From: Lysobacterales bacterium | GTDB taxonomy: Bacteria > Pseudomonadota > Gammaproteobacteria > Xanthomonadales > SZUA-38 | NCBI GenBank assembly: GCA_030065125.1 | Contig: JASJDM010000020.1 | Span: 1 to 64,000 of the forward strand | Length of the DNA: 64,000 nucleotides | Reading direction: 5' to 3' | In this document: positions 18,578-26,852 of the stretch, piece after piece | Numbering within the stretch: the first letter of the stretch is position 1 | Layout: each line of letters opens with the position of its first letter | The notes under the pieces: model-generated | Databases searched by the model: none | What the model was told of the DNA's origin: nothing | Seen by the model: the letters and a program-made list of their open reading frames with translations, nothing else | Made by a program: the position numbers and the translations under genes

Positions 18578-18602
18578 GGCGGAATCTGTTGGGATTGATT
18601 GT

Positions 18603-18640
18603 CCAACGGGCCCGGCACCAATGCCAGGCCCGTTGCTTTA
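18603..18640 (+). terminator. Probable Rho-independent terminator after the first giant paralogue
   Basis: An inverted repeat with arms CAACGGGCC (18604-18612) and GGCCCGTTG (18627-18635), with partial pairing inside the loop, is followed by CTTTAT. It lies 26 bp after the stop codon of the gene at 14633. Confidence 0.6.
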
Positions 18641-18771
18641 TCGCAAAATCAAACACTTAGAGTCATAGGCCCGGTCTCTGCATCCTGAGTGCAAGACACC
18701 GCATCATGAGTGCACACAATTCGGCTCTCGATGCGTTATACCTATGTCGGTCAACAATCTCGGGGGTCACC

Positions 18772-21700
18772 GTGACAAGAAAAAGCCACAGATTTTCAAT
18801 TGCCTTGATCCTGCTCGCAGGATCGATCACCTTCGCTGCCGGCGCCGATGACCCACCGGAAGAACCCGATCTTGGCGGCATCGATGTCGGGCCGGTGGTG
18901 TCGGCGTTTCTGGACATTGCCGGTGACGTACAAACCGCCCTCGATGAGGCCATTCCGGTGGTCGAGGACATGGTCGATCGCGCGGCGGACGTGGCGCAAA
19001 ACCCCGAGAACGAGCCTTTTGTCTGCATCGCGCCCCTGGGCGGGGCCTTCATGTTCCTTTTTGGGGCATCGCTGGCGGCGCCGCCGGGGGCTGACCTGGC
19101 CATCGACATCCTCAACTATGGCGCGGACATCGCGCTCAAGTTCTGTCGGCCGTTCATGACAGTGACTGACCCCGAAGAGCCGGCATACGACCCCGAGGCC
19201 GACGGCGGCGTGGACGAGTGCACCCTGGAAATTGCCCAGGTCAGCGAACAGACCAATACCACCTTTCTCACCTTCCCTCGGGGCGGCGGGCTGCTGCAGC
19301 CCCGGCTGACCGACTGGGGCCCGCTGGGGACGCCCACCACCATCCACGTCAACAGCGATGTGGACGTGCGGCTGCTGAATGACAGTACGCCGGAAGACGG
19401 TGAGGTGGTCCTGCGCTACGGCCGCCATACCCTGCTTTGGGAGGCGGTGACCACCATTTCGCCCCTGGACCTGGTGTTTCTCTACATCCCCGGGCTGCCG
19501 GAGAGTGCCAAGAAATACCTGGGCGCCAACGGGCCGGACATCCTGGAGGCACTCATTGATATTGCCATCGAGATCGCGCTGTTTGAGTTGAGCGCCGGCG
19601 AGTCAAAAAACGCGTTTCTGGCCCGGATTCAAACCGGCGAGCCCAACTCGGCGCCCACCCACGCCACCACGGAGGTCACGGTCTGGGATCTGATCGATCC
19701 GGTGATCACCAGTTCATCCGGCGACACCATCATCGAATTCGAAGGGCTCGAGCCCGGTGGCGCCAGCATCAAGACCCAGTTCGACCGATTGCGTCCCCTG
19801 ATCACCATCTCGGACAAGTGCCGCACGGAGTTCGAGCTGGAACTGCGCCGGCCCACGAATTTCTGGCCGGCCGGAGAGGTCAGCGATGCGGTATGGACGG
19901 TACTGGATCCCGGTCCCAACATGCAGGGGGAGCGCAACTCGGCGTCGGTGACCCAGCGGGTGCGGGTAGTGGATACGCTGCCCCCGGAAGTACTGGCGCC
20001 GCCCAGCCAGGTCACCGAAATTCCCGGAGGGCAGGCCACCCAGTACGTGCAGATCGGCGCGCCACGCACCTTTGACTTTGTCGACCTGGACCCAACCATT
20101 ACCGCCACCTTCATCCCTTCGGCCGGCGTGGTCCAGGTGGACGGCGGCTACGAGTTTCCGCCCGGAGTCACCGAGATCCAGTGGTGTGCCGAGGATTTCC
20201 TGGGCAATGACAGCTGCGAAAACGGCGTCAGCACCCTGGCCACCCAGGTGGTCAACGTGAAGCCCGAGGGCACCAACAACGCACCTACCGCCATTGCCCA
20301 GGCTGGCGCCAACGCGGTCGCGGCGGGTGGTTTTGAACCGGTGGAAATCACCGTGTCCGGCAGCGACCCGGATTTTGACAACCGCAGCGGCCGCTTCGAC
20401 CCGCTGGGCTTTTCCATCTCCCAGGCGCCGGCCAACGGCTTTTTCGTGGCGCCGCTGCTGCCGTACTTCATCGAGGACTACCGCATTCCGTTCCAGGACA
20501 ACATCGACCGCTGCACGCCCAATCGGCCTCCCGAGGTGATCGTGGAGCCCCAGAACCTGCGGGTGGCGGAGTCCGGGCTGATGTACGTGCTGGGTGCGCC
20601 CCTGGCGGTGGATCCAGGCTGTGACGTCAACGATCCATTCGTGCTGGTGCCCAATAACCGGATCAGCCTGTTCCAGACCAATGACGATACCGAGGAGTAC
20701 CTGACGGGACGCGATCTGCCTCGCGCCAATAACCTGTTCGGGTTCTACCTGGATGAACGGCGAAACCGCATCATGTACACCTATTTTGGCAGTGGCCCAC
20801 AGGTGCTGGTGCTGGACGCCAACACACTGGAAACCACCCGGCAGTTCAATTTCAGTACGCCCATGTCGGGATTCCGCACGGCGGTGCTGGACGGTAACGG
20901 CATTCTCTATACCAGCACCGGGGTCGCCCAGGTCAACGTCTGGGATACCCGGCTGGCCGCCTGTACCGACAACGGCAGCTTCGAGGAGTGTGACCTGGCC
21001 GGCACCATGATCGCGGCATTCGAGTACCTGCCGCCCGAGCTGGCCGGCGGTGGCACCGGCGTGCCGGTGGACCTGGCGTTGACCTCCGACGACAGCCTGA
21101 TCATTGGCACCTTCAACCACATCTACAAGTACCAGCCGGCCACCATCGATGCCGCCGGTGACGCCGTGCCCGGCGACCTGGTGGGCTTCCTTGGTGCCTG
21201 TTCCGACGGAGCGGGATGCGACCTGTCCACCCAGACCACCCGGGGCTTCAGCTGTACCCATGACACCTGCACCGCCTTGTATCCGAACCCGTTTGGCACG
21301 CCGCCGTTCAACTCGGATGGTCCCGGTCAACTCAGAACCGCCGCCAGCATCGCCCTGGACCCCAACGACGCCATTTACGTAGCCGATCGTAACAACAGCC
21401 GGGTCCAGCGTTTCACCAGCGAAGGCTTTTATGCCGGCGAAGCCAAGTCCAGCTGCGACACCAATGACTTTGACCGCTGCCTGCAGGAAGGCTTCGTGCT
21501 GGCTAACTTCGGCCGCCCGGACACCATCAGCGTCAACTCCAAGCACCTGTACGTGCTGGACCCCGATCCCAACCTGGAGCTGGTGCACGTGTTCCAGACC
21601 AGCGTGCTGACCACCATCAGCGACAGCGAGGCCACTATTACCTACCAGTCCAACAGCGGCTTCGACGGCGTGGACAGCTTTGAATTCGTCGTCAGTGACG

Positions 21701-22422
21701 GCCTGGAAGTGAGTGCGCCGGCCACGGTGGAAATTGACGTGACGGTGACCAACCGCAATCCGCCTTTCGCCGGAAACCTGGACCTGACGCTGTCGGAAGA
21801 TCAGCCCCTGGACCTGGTGCTGGCGGGCAGCGACCTGGACTTCGGTCCCGGCAACCTGACCTACGAAATCGTGTCACCGCCGCTGAACGGTACCCTCAGT
21901 AGCGGCACCGGTGCCGCACGCACCTACACCCCGGCGGAAAACTTCTCCGGCACCGACAGCTTCACCTACCGGGCAGACGACGGGGAGTTCCAGTCCGGCA
22001 TCGCCACCGTCAACCTGACCATCGATCCGGTGGGCGACACGCCCACGCTGAATCTGCCGGAAAAATTTGAGGCGCCACTGGGTGAGCCAGGTTACTTCAG
22101 CTTTACCTTCGCCGACGGTGATCCCAACACCGAGCACACGGTGGAGATTGACTGGGGTGACGGCACCGTTGAAAGAGAAGGCGTGGTCAACGAAGACGGC
22201 AGCACCACCGGTCCCATCCTGTCACAGACCAACCAGGTGACCGGTTTTGTGTTCGCCTTCCACGAGTACACCGGTGCTGTGCGCGAAGTTGATATGACGG
22301 TCTGCATCCTGCCGCCCACCACCACTTTTGGTTTGAAGGGCGGCAGCCCGGTGGACGAGTTCGTTTGTGACACCGTGACCGTGGAGGTGGGATTCAAGAT
22401 CTTCGACAACGGGTTCGAATAG
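18772..22422 (+). CDS. Giant secreted Ig/HYR-type protein with inserted NHL-like beta-propeller and FE-type C-terminal tail (paralogue 2)
   Basis: Tandem paralogue of the gene at 14633. The GTG at 18772 gives a clean signal peptide (TRKSHRFSIALILLAGSITF, then AAGA/DD). The ATG at 18706 adds 22 non-typical residues without a ribosome site, so GTG is preferred. Shared landmarks include RYGRHTLLWEAVTTISPLD, NGFFVAPLLPYFIEDYR, the propeller blade SIALDPNDAIYVADRNNSRV, and TISVNSKHLYVLDPDPN. As in the paralogue, an Ig-like domain begins before the propeller (ITVSGSDPDF, LGFSISQAPANGFF) and ends after it (ITYQSNSGFDGVDSFEFVVS). Another Ig repeat, a PKD-like part and the tail FKIFDNGFE close the protein. 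Length is 1217 residues from GTG. Role unknown; envelope or extracellular. Confidence 0.87.
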   Translation: MTRKSHRFSIALILLAGSITFAAGADDPPEEPDLGGIDVGPVVSAFLDIAGDVQTALDEAIPVVEDMVDRAADVAQNPENEPFVCIAPLGGAFMFLFGASLAAPPGADLAIDILNYGADIALKFCRPFMTVTDPEEPAYDPEADGGVDECTLEIAQVSEQTNTTFLTFPRGGGLLQPRLTDWGPLGTPTTIHVNSDVDVRLLNDSTPEDGEVVLRYGRHTLLWEAVTTISPLDLVFLYIPGLPESAKKYLGANGPDILEALIDIAIEIALFELSAGESKNAFLARIQTGEPNSAPTHATTEVTVWDLIDPVITSSSGDTIIEFEGLEPGGASIKTQFDRLRPLITISDKCRTEFELELRRPTNFWPAGEVSDAVWTVLDPGPNMQGERNSASVTQRVRVVDTLPPEVLAPPSQVTEIPGGQATQYVQIGAPRTFDFVDLDPTITATFIPSAGVVQVDGGYEFPPGVTEIQWCAEDFLGNDSCENGVSTLATQVVNVKPEGTNNAPTAIAQAGANAVAAGGFEPVEITVSGSDPDFDNRSGRFDPLGFSISQAPANGFFVAPLLPYFIEDYRIPFQDNIDRCTPNRPPEVIVEPQNLRVAESGLMYVLGAPLAVDPGCDVNDPFVLVPNNRISLFQTNDDTEEYLTGRDLPRANNLFGFYLDERRNRIMYTYFGSGPQVLVLDANTLETTRQFNFSTPMSGFRTAVLDGNGILYTSTGVAQVNVWDTRLAACTDNGSFEECDLAGTMIAAFEYLPPELAGGGTGVPVDLALTSDDSLIIGTFNHIYKYQPATIDAAGDAVPGDLVGFLGACSDGAGCDLSTQTTRGFSCTHDTCTALYPNPFGTPPFNSDGPGQLRTAASIALDPNDAIYVADRNNSRVQRFTSEGFYAGEAKSSCDTNDFDRCLQEGFVLANFGRPDTISVNSKHLYVLDPDPNLELVHVFQTSVLTTISDSEATITYQSNSGFDGVDSFEFVVSDGLEVSAPATVEIDVTVTNRNPPFAGNLDLTLSEDQPLDLVLAGSDLDFGPGNLTYEIVSPPLNGTLSSGTGAARTYTPAENFSGTDSFTYRADDGEFQSGIATVNLTIDPVGDTPTLNLPEKFEAPLGEPGYFSFTFADGDPNTEHTVEIDWGDGTVEREGVVNEDGSTTGPILSQTNQVTGFVFAFHEYTGAVREVDMTVCILPPTTTFGLKGGSPVDEFVCDTVTVEVGFKIFDNGFE

Positions 22423-22685
22423 CCGGGCCCGTTGAGAGCAGGCGCGCTGGCTGCAGCGCTTACTGCCAGGTAGGCAGAGGAAAGGTTTCGGTTCAGATCC
22501 TGCGACCGGCGCTGACCGATATTGTCGCATTGGGCAATATCCAGGAACTGCACAACGGCCTCTTCAAGACGGCCCTCCCCCGGCGCGCGATCACAGAATG
22601 CATTTGAAAACGACGTAGTAAACGACGGGAGCAGGTGTTACGGCGCCGCAGCGGCAGAGCGCGATAGTCCTGACGGGCGACCCGC

Positions 22686-24215
22686 TCAGGACGCTCGATT
22701 CATTGGCGAAAGGTCGCCGGCACTTTCCTGGATCAGCGTCAGCAACTTTTCGGTATCCACCGGTTTGCTCAGCAGTTGGCAGTTCGGGACCTCTTCCACT
22801 TCACCCATGATTGCGGCGGAAGTGTCGCCGGTGACAAGCACGGCAGGAACGTCAAGTCCCAACTGGTTCCTCAGCTTCAGGATCGCATCAACGCCAGTCT
22901 GTTGGACGCCCAGGTGATAGTCGGTGACGATGATGTCGGGGCGCCCGTCACGATCCAAGCCGGCCTGGGCCTGCTCGAGGGTGGATGCGGGCGTGACCTC
23001 GTGTCCTTCGACTTCCAGCAGCATGCGGGTCGCCTCGGACACTGCCGGGTCATCGTCGATGATGAGCACATGCCTACTTGTAGACGGCGCGGGCTGGACC
23101 AGGATTGGTTTGCTGACCAACTGCGGCCGTTTAGCCCGCGGAACAGTCACGGAGAAGCAGGTGCCTTCGCCCGGGGTGGACTCCACGCCGATGGGGTGTT
23201 TCAGGAGATCCGCCAGGCGCTGCACGATGGACAGGCCCAATCCCAATCCCTCCCGGGGTTGTCCCGGAATCCGGTCCAGCTGGTGGAACTCCTCGAATAT
23301 GGTCTCGATTTCGCTTCCCGGAATGCCAATGCCGGTGTCGACAACCTCGATGCGGAGGGTGTCATTCAGCTGGGTCGTGCGCAGTTGGACCTGTCCCTGC
23401 CGGGTGTAGCGAATGGCGTTGGCCACCAGGTTCTGGATGATCTGTTCCAGGAGATTGGCATCGGTGCGGATGACGTCGTCGCACTCGTCCACTTCGAGCC
23501 GCAGGCCTTTTGCCTGGGCCTGTACCTCGAATTCACTGCGCAGCCGATGGAAGATGGCGGCCACTTCGCAGTCCCCAATGTCGGGGGTGATGGCCCCGGA
23601 CTCCAGCTTGCTGACGTCCAGCAGCGAATTGAGGAGATCCGTCATGGAACCCAGTGCTTCGTGCTGGCGCGAAATGGCGTCAGCCTGGCGACTGTTCTCC
23701 GTGGTTTTTTCCAGCACTGAGTTCAGCAGCTTCAGCGCCTGCAGCGGCTGACGCAGGTCGTGGCTGGCCGCTGCCAGGAAGGCGCTCTTGGCCCGATTGG
23801 CCTTTTCGGCCTCGTCCCTGGCATGTTCCAGGTCCTTCTGTATCGCTGCCCGCTCGCTGACGTCGCGAATGGCGCTGATGACCAGTTGACCATCCTCGGT
23901 TTCTACCGGGCTCAGGCTGATTTCAACGGGAAACTCTTCACCATTCTGGCGCAGCCCGAATAACTCCAGGCCGTCGCCCATGGGCCGGCGGTGCGGTTGC
24001 CGGGCGTAGCGCCCCCGATGTTGCTCGTGGGTGTTTCGGTAGCGTTCCGGCAGCAGAATCTCGACGGGCTGCCCTATGAGTTGATCGGCAGAGTAGCCGA
24101 ACAGGGTATTGGTTTGAGAATTGGCAAACACAATGTGGCCATCTCCATTGGCCACGACCATCGCGTCGGGTGCAGAATCCAACAGGATGGTGACATCCGC
24201 AGACCTCAAGGTCAT
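22686..24215 (-). CDS. PAS-domain hybrid sensor histidine kinase with C-terminal receiver
   Basis: A 509-residue cytoplasmic sensor without membrane segments. Residues 1-120 form a PAS fold with PAC end (ISAIRDVSERAAIQ), a coiled linker follows, then HisKA with phospho-acceptor His152 in SHDLRQPLQALKLL. The HATPase has the N box (QIIQNLVANAIRYT), G1 (VVDTGIGIP) and G2 (GLGLGLSIVQRLADL). The receiver keeps the acidic pocket (LIIDDDPAV), the phospho-Asp in IIVTDYHLG, the Thr in VTGDTS and Lys in SKPVD. The SHDLRQP HisKA variant with a trailing receiver is a well-known gammaproteobacterial architecture. No cognate output gene is adjacent; the target is unknown. Confidence 0.93.
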   Translation of the reverse strand: MTLRSADVTILLDSAPDAMVVANGDGHIVFANSQTNTLFGYSADQLIGQPVEILLPERYRNTHEQHRGRYARQPHRRPMGDGLELFGLRQNGEEFPVEISLSPVETEDGQLVISAIRDVSERAAIQKDLEHARDEAEKANRAKSAFLAAASHDLRQPLQALKLLNSVLEKTTENSRQADAISRQHEALGSMTDLLNSLLDVSKLESGAITPDIGDCEVAAIFHRLRSEFEVQAQAKGLRLEVDECDDVIRTDANLLEQIIQNLVANAIRYTRQGQVQLRTTQLNDTLRIEVVDTGIGIPGSEIETIFEEFHQLDRIPGQPREGLGLGLSIVQRLADLLKHPIGVESTPGEGTCFSVTVPRAKRPQLVSKPILVQPAPSTSRHVLIIDDDPAVSEATRMLLEVEGHEVTPASTLEQAQAGLDRDGRPDIIVTDYHLGVQQTGVDAILKLRNQLGLDVPAVLVTGDTSAAIMGEVEEVPNCQLLSKPVDTEKLLTLIQESAGDLSPMNRAS

Positions 24216-24347
24216 CTCGTGTCTCCGTTAAGACCGTGGAAAATACCTATGTACACTCTGGTTTGGATTATGGCAGAGCGCTTCCGGAAAATCTCCCCAA
24301 TTACGCCGGAATACCCGTCGTTTAGGTTCGAAATTGTAACCAGTAAC

Positions 24348-25553
24348 TTATTGACCCATCTGCGTTGATATACCCACAAACTCAGCAAAAACAGGCAGGG
24401 TAAATACCGGAAAGATGCTGCTGTTGTTGGAAGTGGCCGCAATCATGACCCGGCCGTCCAGATCTGGTGTAGTGAGAAAGAGCGTCAGGCCACCCACAGA
24501 TCCGCCGCTATGGCCGGCAATGCGGTGGTCGCCGATCAGCGCTCGCGTACGGTCCAGGACCTCCTGGGGGAAATGATCCTCAGCCCGGTCCAGCTCCCGA
24601 TTCAGCATGTCGGTAGACCATCCAATGCCATAACCCGTGTCTGCGCCGTCCCGGGTCGTCATGCCGGTCACCAGCAGGTTTTGGGTGTCTTCGTTCACCA
24701 GCGTGCCGTCATATATGGCCCGTCCAAACCGCAGGATATCGCTGGGGGTGGATAGAAAGCCTCCGCCGGCCCACTTGATGCTGTTGTCGACATAGGGCGC
24801 GTTGCCGTTGGTCTCCTCGGCTTCATCAAAGTGGTAAAACTGCGTGCGGTTGGGAATCAGGGTTAGATTGTCGTCGGCCAGGGTGCTGGACATTCCCGCG
24901 GGTTCGAAGACCCGGACTTTCATATAGTCGAGAAAGGACTGACCCGATGCGCCTTCAACCACGGCGCTCAACAGGTTCCAACCATAAGAGGAATAGTTGT
25001 ACTCGGTGCCTGGCTCGCTCAGCAGTGGGTCATTCTTGAAGACGGCCAGCGCATCGTTGATGGTTTCGTACCGAACGTCACTCATGAATTCATTGCCAGC
25101 GTAGTGACGGATGCCGCCAACATGCCCCGCCACCTGCCGAACCGTCACCAGGTAGCGTTTCCGCGGAAACGCCGGTACGTAGGTCTGAATCTCTCCATCC
25201 CAGTCCAGTTTGCCAGCTTCCACCAACTGGCCCAGCGCGGCCGCTGTCAGGGTCTTGGATACACTGCCGACCCGAAAACGGGTCTCAGCAGTGACCGGGA
25301 CCTGATTTTCCAAGTCCGCATACCCGTACTCCCCGGTCCACACAATTTCGCCGCAAACGCTCACGGCAACCGCCAGGCCGTACTGACCGGAAACGCCCAT
25401 GCGTTGTTCGGTTGCGTGGATTGTTTGCGAGATCAGGGTTTCGGATCGCTGAATGGGGCCGTTGAGACTTGGTGAAACGCAGTTTTGGTCTCGGGTGTGC
25501 CCGAGGCTTGGAAAAATTGAAGCCCCAACAAAAAAGCAGATAACGCGAATCAT
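24348..25553 (-). CDS. Secreted serine hydrolase of the beta-lactamase/class C (AmpC-like, DD-peptidase) superfamily
   Basis: The fold is given by SxxK in FRVGSVSKTLTAAALGQL, the Tyr motif in EYNYSSYGWNLLSAV (Tyr-Ser-Ser rather than Tyr-Ala-Asn) and the third motif in HSGGSVGG. A signal peptide opens the protein (IRVICFFVGASIFPSLGHTR). The start at 25553 is preceded by AAAGGAC and is preferred. An upstream ATG at 25571 overlaps the TGA of the DUF6502-type gene in an ATGA, so the two genes are translationally coupled in either case. This family includes esterases, D-amino peptidases and penicillin-binding proteins; resistance to antibiotics should not be assumed. It is the last gene of the minus-strand cassette. 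Confidence 0.9.
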   Translation of the reverse strand: MIRVICFFVGASIFPSLGHTRDQNCVSPSLNGPIQRSETLISQTIHATEQRMGVSGQYGLAVAVSVCGEIVWTGEYGYADLENQVPVTAETRFRVGSVSKTLTAAALGQLVEAGKLDWDGEIQTYVPAFPRKRYLVTVRQVAGHVGGIRHYAGNEFMSDVRYETINDALAVFKNDPLLSEPGTEYNYSSYGWNLLSAVVEGASGQSFLDYMKVRVFEPAGMSSTLADDNLTLIPNRTQFYHFDEAEETNGNAPYVDNSIKWAGGGFLSTPSDILRFGRAIYDGTLVNEDTQNLLVTGMTTRDGADTGYGIGWSTDMLNRELDRAEDHFPQEVLDRTRALIGDHRIAGHSGGSVGGLTLFLTTPDLDGRVMIAATSNNSSIFPVFTLPVFAEFVGISTQMGQ

Positions 25554-25567
25554 GAACTGTCCTTTGT

Positions 25568-26584
25568 TCATCGTCGGATTTCCGGGGTGCCAATTGATTC
25601 CGTATCGAAAATGTTCTTGCGCAGGTCCCACAGGTAGATTCCAAACCCGGCCGGGATAGCATCAACCGGTGGTGATTCCTCGAATTTTTGTTCAGTTTCG
25701 GTTGCCCACTCACCGATCGCATCAATCATCTTTTCCAACGTGAAAGATTGAAACTCCCAGAACCTCTTTTTGGGAACAAGAGTCGAGTAATATTCGACCT
25801 GCATTCTGGTGTATGGCCTAGAGCTAGCGTCAGTATCGATACTCACTTCGTAATTGTCTGCGATAGTTGATGCGTGATGGCTTAATGACCGACAGAATGT
25901 TGAAAAGAGCACTTGCGGATCTCGGTCATGAGCGTTCAGTAGCTTGATTGGTGCTCCTTCAATAGTGGCATCAAGTAACGAATCTGGCCTACTGAACGTG
26001 AGTCCGCGCCCAAAGACCGCGTCCCGTGCAGTTTTCTTTCTGATTCTATTTATTTTGACGGTGTCAGCAGATGTATCGTGTGTGATGACTCCGGAATCCT
26101 TCAGGTTTTTGAGTACGGGACCGTAGCTCATTTTTCCACTTACACACCTTCTCACCAAGGCGTCAAAGCTCAAACCTTTTCTTCCGCGAACTGGAAGGGC
26201 TACCGGCAGGTTTTTGTCGTCCAGGTAGGCCGGATCACTTTGCCATCTTTCCAGCACCGCTGCCTCTAGAGACAAGGGCGGGGTGGGATTCTCAGTACTT
26301 TGCTCGCTGTCCCCCAGGTTGACGATTTGAGAGACAGACTTTCTGTGACCTTTAAGGAAGTCGGAAACTAAGCTGATGTCAGAGCAACCCGCCTCGAAGG
26401 CGAGTTCAGGCACGGTAGGTTTACGACCGTCTTGTTCAATTTTTTTTTTGGATTCTTCGAGATAAACCTTTTTGATCACTCCAACTACCGCGTTCATTGA
26501 TATTCGGAAGTGGAGGAGTAGCCTAACGATTGGGCGAATCATCGCTTCCAAGTCCAAGACAGGACTCGACTGGTTCTTCTTCAC
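25568..26584 (-). CDS. DUF6502-like protein A
   Basis: 338 residues from a GTG with a GAGAGGGA ribosome site. The N-terminus (LEAMIRPIVRLLLHFRISMN) and the following VYLEESKK...PTVPELAFEAGCSDISLVSDFL form a helix-rich part with a helix-turn-helix-like segment at about 55-80. The middle has the motif GLSFDALVRRCVSGKMSYGPVLKNLKDSGV, strongly similar in layout to GLSFATLVRRTFRNVSYGHVLDTLLEVG in the protein at 27905. The family assignment (DUF6502) is from memory of such proteins; its function is not known. A DNA-binding or regulatory role is inferred from the HTH-like part. It has its own upstream gap with an inverted repeat, and is coupled downstream to the serine hydrolase. Confidence 0.8.
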   Translation of the reverse strand: MKKNQSSPVLDLEAMIRPIVRLLLHFRISMNAVVGVIKKVYLEESKKKIEQDGRKPTVPELAFEAGCSDISLVSDFLKGHRKSVSQIVNLGDSEQSTENPTPPLSLEAAVLERWQSDPAYLDDKNLPVALPVRGRKGLSFDALVRRCVSGKMSYGPVLKNLKDSGVITHDTSADTVKINRIRKKTARDAVFGRGLTFSRPDSLLDATIEGAPIKLLNAHDRDPQVLFSTFCRSLSHHASTIADNYEVSIDTDASSRPYTRMQVEYYSTLVPKKRFWEFQSFTLEKMIDAIGEWATETEQKFEESPPVDAIPAGFGIYLWDLRKNIFDTESIGTPEIRR

Positions 26585-26632
26585 AATTCCCTCTCGTTGG
26601 CAAGGTCGGGTAGTCTGCAGACGATACTTGCG

Positions 26633-26651
26633 ATTTGCGCAATTCGCAAAT
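26633..26651. promoter_or_regulatory. Inverted repeat upstream of DUF6502-like gene A (candidate operator)
   Basis: ATTTGCG and CGCAAAT flank a five-base centre, 49 bp before the GTG start of the gene that ends at 25568. A perfect 7-bp dyad in this position fits an operator for a dimeric regulator, but no promoter boxes of good quality could be placed beside it. Confidence 0.35.
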
Positions 26652-26669
26652 AGACATGGAGCGAGCTAC

Positions 26670-26716
26670 AAAAAAAAGCCCCGCAGCGGCTCCGAGGGAA
26701 GAGCCATTGCTGCGGG
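26670..26716 (-). terminator. Rho-independent terminator of the repeat-protein transcript
   Basis: On the minus strand a stem with arms CCCGCAGC / GCTGCGGG plus inner GGCTC / GAGCC is followed at once by GC and a run of eight T (the A-run 26670-26677 on plus). It lies downstream of the 280-residue repeat protein and separates that transcript from DUF6502-like gene A. Confidence 0.75.
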
Positions 26717-26731
26717 ATCGTGGGGTCAACC
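26680..26731. repeat. Hairpin repeat, unit 1, with GTGGGGTCAACC flank
   Basis: A CCCGCA...TGCGGG hairpin (26680-26716) is followed on the plus strand by GTGGGGTCAACC (26720-26731). The same design recurs 90 bp further on. This unit doubles as the terminator listed above. Confidence 0.6.
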
Positions 26732-26764
26732 TTGTGTTCGTTTAAACTTACTTTGTATAAAGGA

Positions 26765-26821
26765 CCCGCAGGACCGGCTCACAAGCTGGGGTGAGCCGAT
26801 CGTGCGGGAGTGGGGTCAACC
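26765..26821. repeat. Hairpin repeat, unit 2, with GTGGGGTCAACC flank
   Basis: Outer arms CCCGCA / TGCGGG and inner arms CGGCTCAC / GTGAGCCG form a second hairpin (26765-26808). It is followed by the identical 12-mer GTGGGGTCAACC (26810-26821). The inner stem differs from unit 1 while the outer stem and flank are kept, so the fold seems to be what is conserved. Confidence 0.6.
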
Positions 26822-26852
26822 AAAAATTCATGAATCAGCAGGTAGTCAACTG

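Noticed and set aside
19714..21588. 624-residue minus-strand open frame opposite the second giant gene
   Set aside because: Low-complexity, His/Gln/Val-rich translation typical of antisense GC-rich coding sequence; the plus strand has clear Ig and propeller motifs.
22518..22541. Inverted repeat GATATTG / CAATATC between the second giant gene and the hybrid kinase
   Set aside because: A single 7-bp dyad downstream of both convergent genes with no T-run; no role could be supported.
24348..25553. Antibiotic-resistance beta-lactamase
   Set aside because: The motifs place it only in the wide serine-hydrolase superfamily; the second motif is Tyr-Ser-Ser, and there is no resistance context.
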